64,000 nt of DNA from DSNY01 sp964539745 (GTDB lineage Bacteria > Pseudomonadota > Gammaproteobacteria > Burkholderiales > Burkholderiaceae_F): assembly GCA_964539745.1 (NCBI GenBank), contig CAZIJU010000003.1:36177-100176 (forward strand), read 5' to 3'. Numbering within the stretch: the first letter of the stretch is position 1; each line of letters starts with the position of its first letter. The translations under genes were made by a program, and so were the position numbers. Below are positions 7,989 through 15,863 of this stretch, in pieces. Below the pieces are notes generated by a model. It saw only the letters and a program-made list of their open reading frames with translations. It was not told the DNA's origin and did no database searches.

Positions 7989-9548
7989 ATGACCCGGCTC
8001 GCCGATCTCGTCGATGCTTCGACGCGCGCCGCGCAGACCGCGAGCCGGCTCGGCAAGCGCGACGCAATCGCCGCCTGCCTGCGAGCAGCCGCGCCCGAAG
8101 AGGTCGAAATCGCGGTCGCCCTTCTTTCCGGCGAGGCGCGGCAGGGCCGGCTCGGCATCGGCTACGCGACGCTGCGCGAACTGCGCGGCGGCGGCGCCGC
8201 GGCGCCCTCGCTCGCGCTGCGCGAAGTCGACGACGCGCTCGCGCGCATCGCCGCGACGAAAGGCAAGGGCTCGGCCGCCGAGCGCGGCGCGCTGCTTGCC
8301 GCACTGTTTGCCCGCGCCACGCGCGCCGAGCAGGATTTCCTCGTGCGGCTGCTCGCCGGGGAACTGCGGCAGGGCGCGCTCGAAGGCGTGATGATCGAGG
8401 CGATCGCCGCCGCGGCAGGCGTCGCCGTCGCCGACGTGCGGCGCGCGGCGATGTTCGCCGGCGATCTCGGCGCGGTCGCGCGCGCGGCGCTCACCGCAGG
8501 CGCGGCGGGGCTCGCGCGCTTTGCGATCGAGCTGCAGCGGCCCGTGCAGCCGATGCTCGCGCAGCCGGCCGAGGACATCGCGGACGCACTCGCGCGGCTC
8601 GGCACCGCCGCGCTCGAATGGAAGCTCGACGGCGCACGCGTTCAGGTCCACAAGGCGGGCGGCGAGGTGCGCGTGTTCACCCGCAACCTGAACGAAGTCA
8701 CCGCCGCGGTGCCGGAGATCGTCGAAGCGGTGCGCGCCGCACCCGCGCGCGAGCTGATCCTCGATGGCGAAGCGATCGCACTCGCCGCGGACGGTGCGCC
8801 GCAGCCGTTCCAGGTCACGATGCGCCGCTTCGGCCGCAAGCTCGACGTCGACGCGCTGCGCGCCGAACTGCCGCTCGCGGCGTTTTTCTTCGACGTGCTC
8901 AGGCGCGACGGCGAATCGCTCGTCGACCGGCCGGCGCGCGAGCGCTTCGCCGCGCTGGCCGATACGCTGCCGGGCGCGCTCGTCGTGCCGCGGCTCGTCA
9001 CGAGCGACGCAGCGGCTGCGCAGGCGTTCGACGCGGACGCGCTCGCGCGCGGCCACGAAGGCGTGATGGCGAAAGCGCTCGACGCGCCGTACGAAGCCGG
9101 CAGCCGCGGCGCCGCGTGGCTTAAGGTCAAGCGCGCGCACACGCTCGATCTCGTCGTGCTCGCCGCCGAATGGGGCCACGGGCGAAGACGCGGGTGGCTG
9201 TCGAACCTGCATCTCGGCGCGCGCGGTGCGGCGGAGAACGCGTTCGTGATGCTCGGCAAGACGTTCAAGGGGCTGACCGACGAGTTGCTCGAATGGCAGA
9301 CGCGCGAGTTGCTCGCGCGCGAGATCGGCCGCGACGATTACACCGTGTACGTGCGGCCGGAACTCGTCGTCGAGATCGCGTTCAACGACCTGCAGGCGAG
9401 CCCGCAGTACCCGGGCGGGCTCGCCTTGCGCTTCGCGCGCGTCAAGCGCTATCGGCCCGACAAACGCGCCGAAGACGCCGACACGATCGACGCGGTGCGC
9501 GCGCTCTACGCGACGCAGCTTCGGCGCAGAATGGAACCGGCTGAGTGA
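7989..9548 (+). CDS. ATP-dependent DNA ligase (LigB-like)
   Basis: 519 residues with the three domains of archaeal-type/LigB ligases: N-terminal DNA-binding domain, adenylation domain and OB-fold. The nucleotidyl lysine is Lys212 in EWKLDGARVQ (motif I, KxDG). Motif III (FFFDVL), motif IV (EGVMAK) and motif V (WLKVKR) are present. It seals nicks using ATP, alongside the NAD-dependent LigA that bacteria use for replication. There is no Ku, polymerase or phosphoesterase domain nearby, so it is not an NHEJ LigD; no ligase-associated helicase or exonuclease is adjacent either. The ATG at 7989 is the first start matching the family and is divergent from the LuxR gene. Confidence 0.93.
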   Translation: MTRLADLVDASTRAAQTASRLGKRDAIAACLRAAAPEEVEIAVALLSGEARQGRLGIGYATLRELRGGGAAAPSLALREVDDALARIAATKGKGSAAERGALLAALFARATRAEQDFLVRLLAGELRQGALEGVMIEAIAAAAGVAVADVRRAAMFAGDLGAVARAALTAGAAGLARFAIELQRPVQPMLAQPAEDIADALARLGTAALEWKLDGARVQVHKAGGEVRVFTRNLNEVTAAVPEIVEAVRAAPARELILDGEAIALAADGAPQPFQVTMRRFGRKLDVDALRAELPLAAFFFDVLRRDGESLVDRPARERFAALADTLPGALVVPRLVTSDAAAAQAFDADALARGHEGVMAKALDAPYEAGSRGAAWLKVKRAHTLDLVVLAAEWGHGRRRGWLSNLHLGARGAAENAFVMLGKTFKGLTDELLEWQTRELLAREIGRDDYTVYVRPELVVEIAFNDLQASPQYPGGLALRFARVKRYRPDKRAEDADTIDAVRALYATQLRRRMEPAE

Positions 9549-9564
9549 TCAAGGCGGGATGTCT

Positions 9565-9648
9565 TTATCGCAGCCGCTCGCAGGCGCGGCGCAGTGCGGT
9601 CATCTTGCCGATGCCGGGCGGCCCGGTGAGCAGCAGCAGCGGGTTCAC
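9565..9648 (-). pseudogene. 27-codon N-terminal stub of a P-loop NTPase
   Basis: Reading from a GTG at 9648 gives VNPLLLLTGPPGIGKMTALR..., a hydrophobic beta strand running straight into a Walker A loop (GPPGIGK), then a stop after 27 codons. The arrangement resembles the first 25 residues of NTPase_1/THEP1-type nucleotide phosphatases, though Met replaces the usual Thr after the lysine. Nothing of the rest of the protein remains; the DNA ligase gene ends 17 nt away on the other strand. Most likely a truncation fossil; a translated micropeptide is possible but unsupported. Confidence 0.5.
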
Positions 9649-9675
9649 TTGCGTTCCCGATGAAACCAGCCGGCA

Positions 9676-10557
9676 TCACCACGCGGCCGGTTCGTTGCCA
9701 GCGAGCATCGCGAGCGCGCCGGCGAGCCCTTCGACCACGCGCGCCATGCGCGCGTAGTCGAGCTTCTCGGGTGTGTCGGTCGCGCGGTGGTAGTGCGGGT
9801 AGCGGTAGAAGGCGGTGTCGGTGACCATCACGGCGCGATAACCCTCGCGCCAGAACGAAAGCTGGTCGCTCCACGACACGCCGGGGACGAGCGCGGGGCT
9901 GGCGAGCGATTCGGCCGGGAAGTCGGACGCCGATCTGAACGCGCGCGCGACCTCGCGCAGCGCGCGCTGTGAGCGCAGGTTCGACACGAAGCCGATGAAG
10001 TTGCCCGCTGAGGGATAAAAGAAGCGCAGCAGCGGCGGATACTCCTGGCTGCCGGGCGCGTCGCTGTAGCAGCCGAGCATTTCGAGCGAGAGCATCACGC
10101 GGATATCGTCGCCGCGGGCGCGCGCGGCGCGCGCGTAGACGCGGCTGCCCATCTCGCCCCAGTAAAAAAACGGCGGCTCCTCGTTGACGAAGGCGACCAG
10201 CTTCACCGTGCGCGCGCAGCGTGCATCGCGCAACGCGCGCGCGATCTCGATCAGCGCCGCCACGCCGCTGGCGTTGTCGTCGGCGCCGGGCGAACCGGGC
10301 ACCGTGTCGTAGTGCGCGCCGGCGAGCACGATCTCGGCGCCGCGCGCGCCGCCCGGCACCGCGACTTCGAGGTTCGACGACGCAATGCCTTCGGCGACGT
10401 AGGTCTGCCGTGCGACCTCGTAGCCGAGCCCCGCCAGTTCGCCGGCGATGTACGCCTCGGCCGCGTGCAGCGCCTGCGGCCGCCCGACATGGCGCTCGCC
10501 GATTCCGAGCGCGAGCGTCACGACGTGGCGGCGGAGACGGGATGCGAGATCGGACAT
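9676..10557 (-). CDS. M28-family zinc metallopeptidase (aminopeptidase type)
   Basis: 293 residues covering the M28 catalytic domain. Zinc ligands follow the family order: His in GAHYDT, Asp in GADDNASG, the catalytic Glu pair in NEEPP, an acidic ligand in SLEMLG, and the last His in the HRATDTPEKL segment. No signal peptide is evident, so it is probably cytoplasmic. The ATG at 10557 (MSDLASRLRRHV) is preferred because family similarity begins there; a further in-frame ATG lies at 10608. It may be the last gene of the minus-strand operon that begins with the MFS transporter, 78 nt beyond the isochorismatase-like gene. Substrate unknown. Confidence 0.88.
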   Translation of the reverse strand: MSDLASRLRRHVVTLALGIGERHVGRPQALHAAEAYIAGELAGLGYEVARQTYVAEGIASSNLEVAVPGGARGAEIVLAGAHYDTVPGSPGADDNASGVAALIEIARALRDARCARTVKLVAFVNEEPPFFYWGEMGSRVYARAARARGDDIRVMLSLEMLGCYSDAPGSQEYPPLLRFFYPSAGNFIGFVSNLRSQRALREVARAFRSASDFPAESLASPALVPGVSWSDQLSFWREGYRAVMVTDTAFYRYPHYHRATDTPEKLDYARMARVVEGLAGALAMLAGNEPAAW

Positions 10558-10635
10558 GATGCGACCGTGCGCCGCGGCAGGGTCTCGGCACACCGGGTCA
10601 GCGCGCATGTAAGCGGCGCCTGGCGGCCGAGCGGG

Positions 10636-11190
10636 TCAGAGCGATTTGACCAGCGCCAGCACCTCGCGAAAGCGCGCATCGGTGGCGTCGCCGGTCCACT
10701 CGTAGAGCACGGTTTCGGTGCCGGCGAGCAGGCAGCCGGCGCGCTCCAGCCGGCGCAGCGCGAACTCGCGGTCGTCGCGCCGCACGCCGCGCGAGCCGAC
10801 GGCGTCGGTGACGATGCAGACGTCGAGGCCGATCGCGCGCAGGCCGAGGGCGGTCTGCAGCACGCACACGTGCGCTTCCATGCCGGTCATCACGATCGTG
10901 CGGCGGCCGGTGCGCTGCACGCGCGCGATGAACTCGGGATGGCCGGTCGCGCCGAACGAAGTCTTCACGAAGATTTCGTCGGCCGCGAACTGCGCGCGCA
11001 GCGGCTCGATCACCGGGCCGATCTGGTGCGGGCAGTGCTCGGTCAGCAGTTTCGGCACGCCGAACAGCTTCGCCGCGGCGAGCAGCGCGTCGGTGCGCCG
11101 GATCACCGATTCGTGATCGGCGATGTGCGGCGCGAGCTTGCTCTGGATGTCGATGACGAGCAGCGCCGAGCGGTCGCGGGTGATCTGCAT
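10636..11190 (-). CDS. isochorismatase-like cysteine hydrolase
   Basis: 184 residues with the catalytic triad of the isochorismatase/nicotinamidase superfamily: Asp in LLVIDIQ, Lys in FVKTSFGA and the nucleophilic Cys in GMEAHVCVLQTA. The family includes isochorismatases, nicotinamidases and amide/carbamoyl hydrolases; the sequence alone does not choose. It starts 2 nt after the AbfD-like gene ends, so the two are surely co-transcribed and may act in one catabolic route. Confidence 0.88.
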   Translation of the reverse strand: MQITRDRSALLVIDIQSKLAPHIADHESVIRRTDALLAAAKLFGVPKLLTEHCPHQIGPVIEPLRAQFAADEIFVKTSFGATGHPEFIARVQRTGRRTIVMTGMEAHVCVLQTALGLRAIGLDVCIVTDAVGSRGVRRDDREFALRRLERAGCLLAGTETVLYEWTGDATDARFREVLALVKSL

Positions 11191-11192
11191 GG

Positions 11193-12794
11193 TTACTTCA
11201 CCAGTGGATGGACAGGAGCCGGCGCTTCGTCGCGCGCCGCCCGCGCAGGCGATGGCAGCGCAACGCTCTGCACCGCCGGCAGCTCGACCATCTGGCAGCC
11301 GGCCACGCAGCAACGGCCCGGCTGGCGGTTGCGCACGATCTTGCGCGTTTCGTCGGCCAGTACGCCGCGGTCGAGCAGCCGCTCGACGAGATCGACCTTG
11401 TTGCCGAGCGGATAGTTGCGCCAGATCTCGGTTTTCATCGCGTCGGGCGAGCCGCCGCCGTGCAGGCTGATCAGCGAGTACCAGCCGCCCTGATACGAGG
11501 CGGTCAGGTCTTCGATGAAGCGCGCGACCTCGATGCGCTTCTCGTACGGGATGTCGCTGCGTGCGGTCAGCACTTCCGACAGCCGCCCCGCGGTCGCCGG
11601 GTTGTGGTCTTCGTCGGGTCCCGGCAGCGCGACGATCAGCCCGCCCGACACTCCGTGCGCGAGGCGGTGCATGTCGTAGATCTGCGTGGCGAGCAGGAGC
11701 TTGCCGATGTTCGCGAACACCGGTTCGGGCGCGATGTTGCCGGCGGGGCTGCGTTCGCCGTACACGGACGCCGCGACCCCGCAGGCGTAGAAGCCCTCGA
11801 CGATCTTGATCAGCTCGACCATCGATTCGCGCACGCCGTGATGGCGGTCGAGATCGAGGCCGTTGGCTTCGATCATCAGCGCGCCCGCGCCGATCAGCAG
11901 ATCGCCGAAGCCCGCACGCGCGCCGATGCAGGTCTGCCGATGCTGGCTCGTGTAGTGGTAGAGCGTGTGGGCGACTGCGTCCGATTCGCCGGCAAGGAAC
12001 ACGCGCTCCCACGGCACTTCGACGCGATCCAACAGGCACACGCCGGTCGTCTGCCCGTATTTGCCCGAGAACTTCGCCGCCGCTTCGCCGGGCCGGCCGG
12101 CGGGGCGCGCGACGATCGCGAGCCCCTTCGCGTCGACCGGCACCGCGCAGGCGACCGCGAACGCGGCATCGGCTTCGGTCATCGCGCGGCCGGGCAGCAC
12201 CAGCAGTTCGTGCATGTACGGCGCGCCGGTGACGATCGCCTTCGTGCCCGAGATCACGAGGCCGCGCGCGTTGCGCTCGACGACGTGCACGTAGGTGTCG
12301 GGATTCGGCTGCCGCGAAGGCCGCAGCGAGCGGTCGCCCTTCGCGTCGGTCATCGCCGCGCCGAGCGTCAGGTCGTTCGCGTAGACGTGCGCGAGGTAGT
12401 TCTTCAGGCGCGCGTGGTAGTCGGTGCCGTGTTCGGCGTCGGTGGCGTGCGTGCCGTGATACAGCGCGTTTAATGCGTCGCCGCCGAGATAGCGCTGCGC
12501 GCAACCCGTCTCCTGGCAGACGATGCGCACCGCTTCGAGCTTGTTCAGCAGATCGGCGGTCGTGTGCGTCAGCGCGATCATCCGGTTGACCGGCGCATCG
12601 AAGCCTTCGACGCGCGCCTGCATCAGCGGCGCGAGGTCCGCGTTCAACGCCAGCTCGTAGGTCTTCGCGATCGCCGCCACGCCGGGCGCGAGCCGCGGAT
12701 CGTCGGCGACGTTGCCGACGCGTTCGCCGTCGACGTAGACGGTCGGCTTCAAGCGCCGCAGCGATTCGCGATAGGCGTCGGCGGACATCAGCAT
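11193..12794 (-). CDS. AbfD/HpaB-superfamily flavoprotein with altered Fe-S ligands
   Basis: 533 residues, colinear with 4-hydroxybutyryl-CoA dehydratase (AbfD): N-terminal MLMSADAYRESLR, central MTDAKGDRSLRPS, and a C-terminal HGGGSPDA segment. AbfD binds FAD and a [4Fe-4S] cluster through three Cys and one His. From my memory of the Clostridium AbfD sequence, Cys98 and His285 match two ligands, but the second Cys of the CxxxC motif is Tyr102 and the last Cys is Ala292 (HRQTCIGARAG where AbfD has HRQSYGGCKVG). The cluster is therefore probably absent, suggesting a flavin-only enzyme such as a monooxygenase. The ATG is preceded by GGAGG. It follows the MFS gene by 28 nt. Confidence 0.8.
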   Translation of the reverse strand: MLMSADAYRESLRRLKPTVYVDGERVGNVADDPRLAPGVAAIAKTYELALNADLAPLMQARVEGFDAPVNRMIALTHTTADLLNKLEAVRIVCQETGCAQRYLGGDALNALYHGTHATDAEHGTDYHARLKNYLAHVYANDLTLGAAMTDAKGDRSLRPSRQPNPDTYVHVVERNARGLVISGTKAIVTGAPYMHELLVLPGRAMTEADAAFAVACAVPVDAKGLAIVARPAGRPGEAAAKFSGKYGQTTGVCLLDRVEVPWERVFLAGESDAVAHTLYHYTSQHRQTCIGARAGFGDLLIGAGALMIEANGLDLDRHHGVRESMVELIKIVEGFYACGVAASVYGERSPAGNIAPEPVFANIGKLLLATQIYDMHRLAHGVSGGLIVALPGPDEDHNPATAGRLSEVLTARSDIPYEKRIEVARFIEDLTASYQGGWYSLISLHGGGSPDAMKTEIWRNYPLGNKVDLVERLLDRGVLADETRKIVRNRQPGRCCVAGCQMVELPAVQSVALPSPARAARDEAPAPVHPLVK

Positions 12795-12822
12795 GGCGGC
12801 CTCCGTTGGTGTCTCGCGGACT

Positions 12823-14058
12823 CTACTCCCGCGGCTTGGCCCGGACGAAGAAGCTCATCACCAGCCCGAACGCCGCAGCAGCAGCGAGCAGCCCGATGCC
12901 GCGGTCCCACGCACCCGCCAGATCGCCCGCCGCGCGGCCGCGATCGAGCACCCAGCCGACCCACGGCTGCAGGATGCCGGTGCCGAGAAAGATGCCGACG
13001 TTGACGACCGAGGTCGCGATGCCGGAGTACGCGGGCGGGTTCGCTTCCTTCGCGATCGTCCACGACAGCGTGAAGCCGGGAATCAGCAGCCCCATCAGCA
13101 GGAACCACGCGAGCGTGGCCCATTGCGGCCACTGCGCGTGAGCGAGCCACGGCAGCCACGACAGCGTGTACGCGAGCACGAAGATGCGCATCACGCCCTG
13201 CCGGCTCTTCAGCCGGTCCGAGATCATGCCGATCGCGACCGACCCCACCGCCACGCCGAGCAGCAGCAGGCTCGCGTGCTGCGCGGCTTCGACGCGCGGC
13301 ATGCCGCGGGTCTGCTGCAGATACGGCACCGCCCACAGCCCGGCGAACGCGAGAAAGCTGCCGCCGACGCCGACGTTGACGAAGAAGGCCGGCCAGGTCG
13401 CCGGGTTCGCGAGCACGTGCGCGAGCGCGCGCATCCACGGCAGCCTCGCGGTCGTCGCCGGCGCCGCGTGCACCGGCGGATAACCCAGCTCCTCGGGGCG
13501 ATCGCGCACGCGCAGCCAGGTCGCGATCGCCAGCAGCGCCGACAGGATCGCGAGCGCGACGAACACGGTGCGCCACGACGCGAAGGTGACGATCCACGCG
13601 AGCGGCGCGCCGGCCGCGACCGCGCCGAGGTTGCCGGCGAACATCGTCACGCCGGCGAGTGTGGCGAAGCGGTCGGCCGGGAACCACACCGCCGACACCT
13701 TCAGGATCGCGATGAACGCGACCGACACGCCGATGCCCACCAGCGTGCGGCCGACCGCGGCGATTTCCCATACCGGCGCGAGCGCGAACAGCAGCGAACC
13801 CGCCGCCGCGATCGCCGAGCCCGTCGCGAGGATCTTGCGCGGCCCGAGCGTGTCCGCGAGCACGCCGACCGGCACCTGCAGCAGCGTGTAGACGTAGAAG
13901 TACGTCGCCGCGAGCGTGCCCAGCACCGCGCCGCTGATCGAAAACGCCTGCGTTAGCTCGCCCGCGATCGCCGCCGGCGCGGTGCGATGCACGAACGACA
14001 ATACGAAGCTCGCGAGTGCGAGGCCGAAAACGATGCGGCGGGCTTGGACGAGGTTCAT
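12823..14058 (-). CDS. MFS transporter
   Basis: 411 residues with about twelve hydrophobic segments. The first half carries the MFS loop 2-3 signature in GVLADTLGPRKILATG and the repeated version in the second half is GMISDRLKSRQG. It is an inner-membrane secondary transporter, with organic acids or nitrate-type anions among possible substrates. The ATG at 14058 is where family similarity starts (MNLVQARRIVFGL). It heads the minus-strand operon with the AbfD-like and isochorismatase-like genes, so it probably imports or exports their substrate. It diverges from hutU across 118 nt. Confidence 0.88.
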   Translation of the reverse strand: MNLVQARRIVFGLALASFVLSFVHRTAPAAIAGELTQAFSISGAVLGTLAATYFYVYTLLQVPVGVLADTLGPRKILATGSAIAAAGSLLFALAPVWEIAAVGRTLVGIGVSVAFIAILKVSAVWFPADRFATLAGVTMFAGNLGAVAAGAPLAWIVTFASWRTVFVALAILSALLAIATWLRVRDRPEELGYPPVHAAPATTARLPWMRALAHVLANPATWPAFFVNVGVGGSFLAFAGLWAVPYLQQTRGMPRVEAAQHASLLLLGVAVGSVAIGMISDRLKSRQGVMRIFVLAYTLSWLPWLAHAQWPQWATLAWFLLMGLLIPGFTLSWTIAKEANPPAYSGIATSVVNVGIFLGTGILQPWVGWVLDRGRAAGDLAGAWDRGIGLLAAAAAFGLVMSFFVRAKPRE

Positions 14059-14176
14059 TGCGTGACCGGCTTGCCGCGATCGTAACGGCGGATCGCTCGG
14101 CGCGGTATCGTGTCCGCGACGGCACGGAACCTCTACACTGCCGCCACGCGCCGGAACTTCCACGAGGAGGTGCGCG

Positions 14177-15856
14177 ATGACCGATCTTTCGACCCCGCGC
14201 CTCGTGCGCGCGCCCACGGGCACGCAGCTCGCCTGCCGCAACTGGCAGATCGAGGCCGCGTACCGGATGATCCAGAACAACCTCGATCCCGACGTGGCCG
14301 AACGGCCTGAGGATCTCGTCGTCTACGGCGGCATCGGCAAGGCCGCGCGCAACTGGGCGTGCTTCGACGCAATTCTGAAGGCGCTGCGCGAACTGGCGCC
14401 GGACGAATCGCTGCTGGTGCAGTCGGGCAAGCCGGTCGCGGTGTTCCGCACGCACACGGACGCGCCGCGCGTGCTGATCGCCAACTCCAACCTCGTGCCG
14501 CGCTGGGCGACCTGGGAGCACTTCCACGAGCTGGACCGCAAGGGCCTGATGATGTTCGGCCAGATGACCGCGGGATCGTGGATCTACATCGGTTCGCAGG
14601 GCATCGTGCAGGGCACGCACGAGACCTTCGTCGAGTTGGGCCGCCAGCATTACGGCGGCGACTGGTCGGGCAAGTGGATCCTCACCGCGGGGCTGGGCGG
14701 CATGGGCGGCGCGCAGCCGCTCGCCGCGGTGCTTGCCGGCGCGCATTGCATCGTCGTCGAATGCCAGGAGTCGCGCATCGACTTCCGCCTGCGCACGCGC
14801 TACGTCGACCACAAGGCGCGCACGATCGACGAGGCGCTCGCGCTGCTGGCGCAGGCGAAGCAGCCGACCTCGATCGCGCTGCTCGGCAACGCCGCCGAGC
14901 TGATGCCGCGCTTCGTCGAGATCGCGCGTAACGGCGGTCCGCGCCCGAGCGCGGTGACCGACCAGACCTCGGCGCACGATCTCGTCAACGGCTATCTGCC
15001 GATCGGCTGGACCGTCGATCGCTGGCTCACCGCGCGCGCGGGTTCCGAAGAAGACCGCAAGGCGCTCGTGCGCGCGGCCGCGCAATCCTGCGCGGTGCAC
15101 GTGCGCGCGATGCTCGACTTCCACGCGCTGGGCGTGCCGACGATCGACTACGGCAACAACATCCGCCAGGTCGCGCTCGACGAAGGCGTGCGCAACGCCT
15201 TCGATTTCCCCGGCTTCGTGCCGGCGTGCATCCGACCGCTGTTCTGCGAAGGCAAGGGGCCGTTCCGCTGGGTCGCGCTGTCGGGCGACCCCGAGGACAT
15301 CTATCGCACCGACGCGAAGATCAAGGAACTCTTTCCGAAGAACCGCCCGCTGCACCGCTGGCTCGACCAGGCGCGCGAGCGCATCGCCTTCCAGGGACTG
15401 CCCGCGCGCATCTGCTGGCTTGGCCTGGGCGAGCGGCATCGCGCGGGGCTCGCGTTCAACGAGATGGTGCGCAAGGGTGAATTGAAGGCGCCGATCGTGA
15501 TCGGCCGCGACCACCTCGACAGCGGTTCGGTGGCGAGCCCCAACCGCGAAACCGAAGCGATGCGCGACGGCTCCGACGCGGTGTCCGACTGGCCGGTTCT
15601 CAACGCGCTCGTGTCGACGGCCGGCGGCGCGACCTGGGTCAGCTTCCATCACGGCGGCGGTGTGGGCATGGGTTATTCGCAGCACGCGGGTGTCGTGATC
15701 GTCTGCGACGGCACGAAGGAAGCCGACGCTCGGCTCGAACGCGTGCTGTGGAACGACCCGGCGCTCGGCGTCGTGCGGCACGCGGATGCCGGCTACGAAC
15801 GTGCGCTCGAAACCGCGCGCAAGTTTGGCTTGAAGACGCCCGGGATCGAGCTCTGA
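14177..15856 (+). CDS. hutU: urocanate hydratase
   Basis: 559 residues, full length for urocanase. It converts urocanate to imidazolonepropionate with tightly bound NAD+, step two of histidine breakdown in the cytoplasm. Hallmarks include the N-terminal RNWQIEAAYRMIQNNLDP, GRCxx-type NAD-site glycines (TAGLGGMGGAQP), YGNNIRQVA and the C-terminal HHGGGVGMGYSQHAG. The ATG is preceded by GAGGAGG. It is the first gene of hutU-hutH-hutG-hutI, with very short gaps. No hutC or hutR regulator lies in the window. Confidence 0.97.
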   Translation: MTDLSTPRLVRAPTGTQLACRNWQIEAAYRMIQNNLDPDVAERPEDLVVYGGIGKAARNWACFDAILKALRELAPDESLLVQSGKPVAVFRTHTDAPRVLIANSNLVPRWATWEHFHELDRKGLMMFGQMTAGSWIYIGSQGIVQGTHETFVELGRQHYGGDWSGKWILTAGLGGMGGAQPLAAVLAGAHCIVVECQESRIDFRLRTRYVDHKARTIDEALALLAQAKQPTSIALLGNAAELMPRFVEIARNGGPRPSAVTDQTSAHDLVNGYLPIGWTVDRWLTARAGSEEDRKALVRAAAQSCAVHVRAMLDFHALGVPTIDYGNNIRQVALDEGVRNAFDFPGFVPACIRPLFCEGKGPFRWVALSGDPEDIYRTDAKIKELFPKNRPLHRWLDQARERIAFQGLPARICWLGLGERHRAGLAFNEMVRKGELKAPIVIGRDHLDSGSVASPNRETEAMRDGSDAVSDWPVLNALVSTAGGATWVSFHHGGGVGMGYSQHAGVVIVCDGTKEADARLERVLWNDPALGVVRHADAGYERALETARKFGLKTPGIEL

Positions 15857-15863
15857 AGGCGCG

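Noticed and set aside
5632..7992. 786-codon plus-strand frame and several others across 5.3-8.0 kb
   Set aside because: All lie opposite the LuxR-family gene and show the Arg/Ala/Gln-rich composition of antisense shadows.
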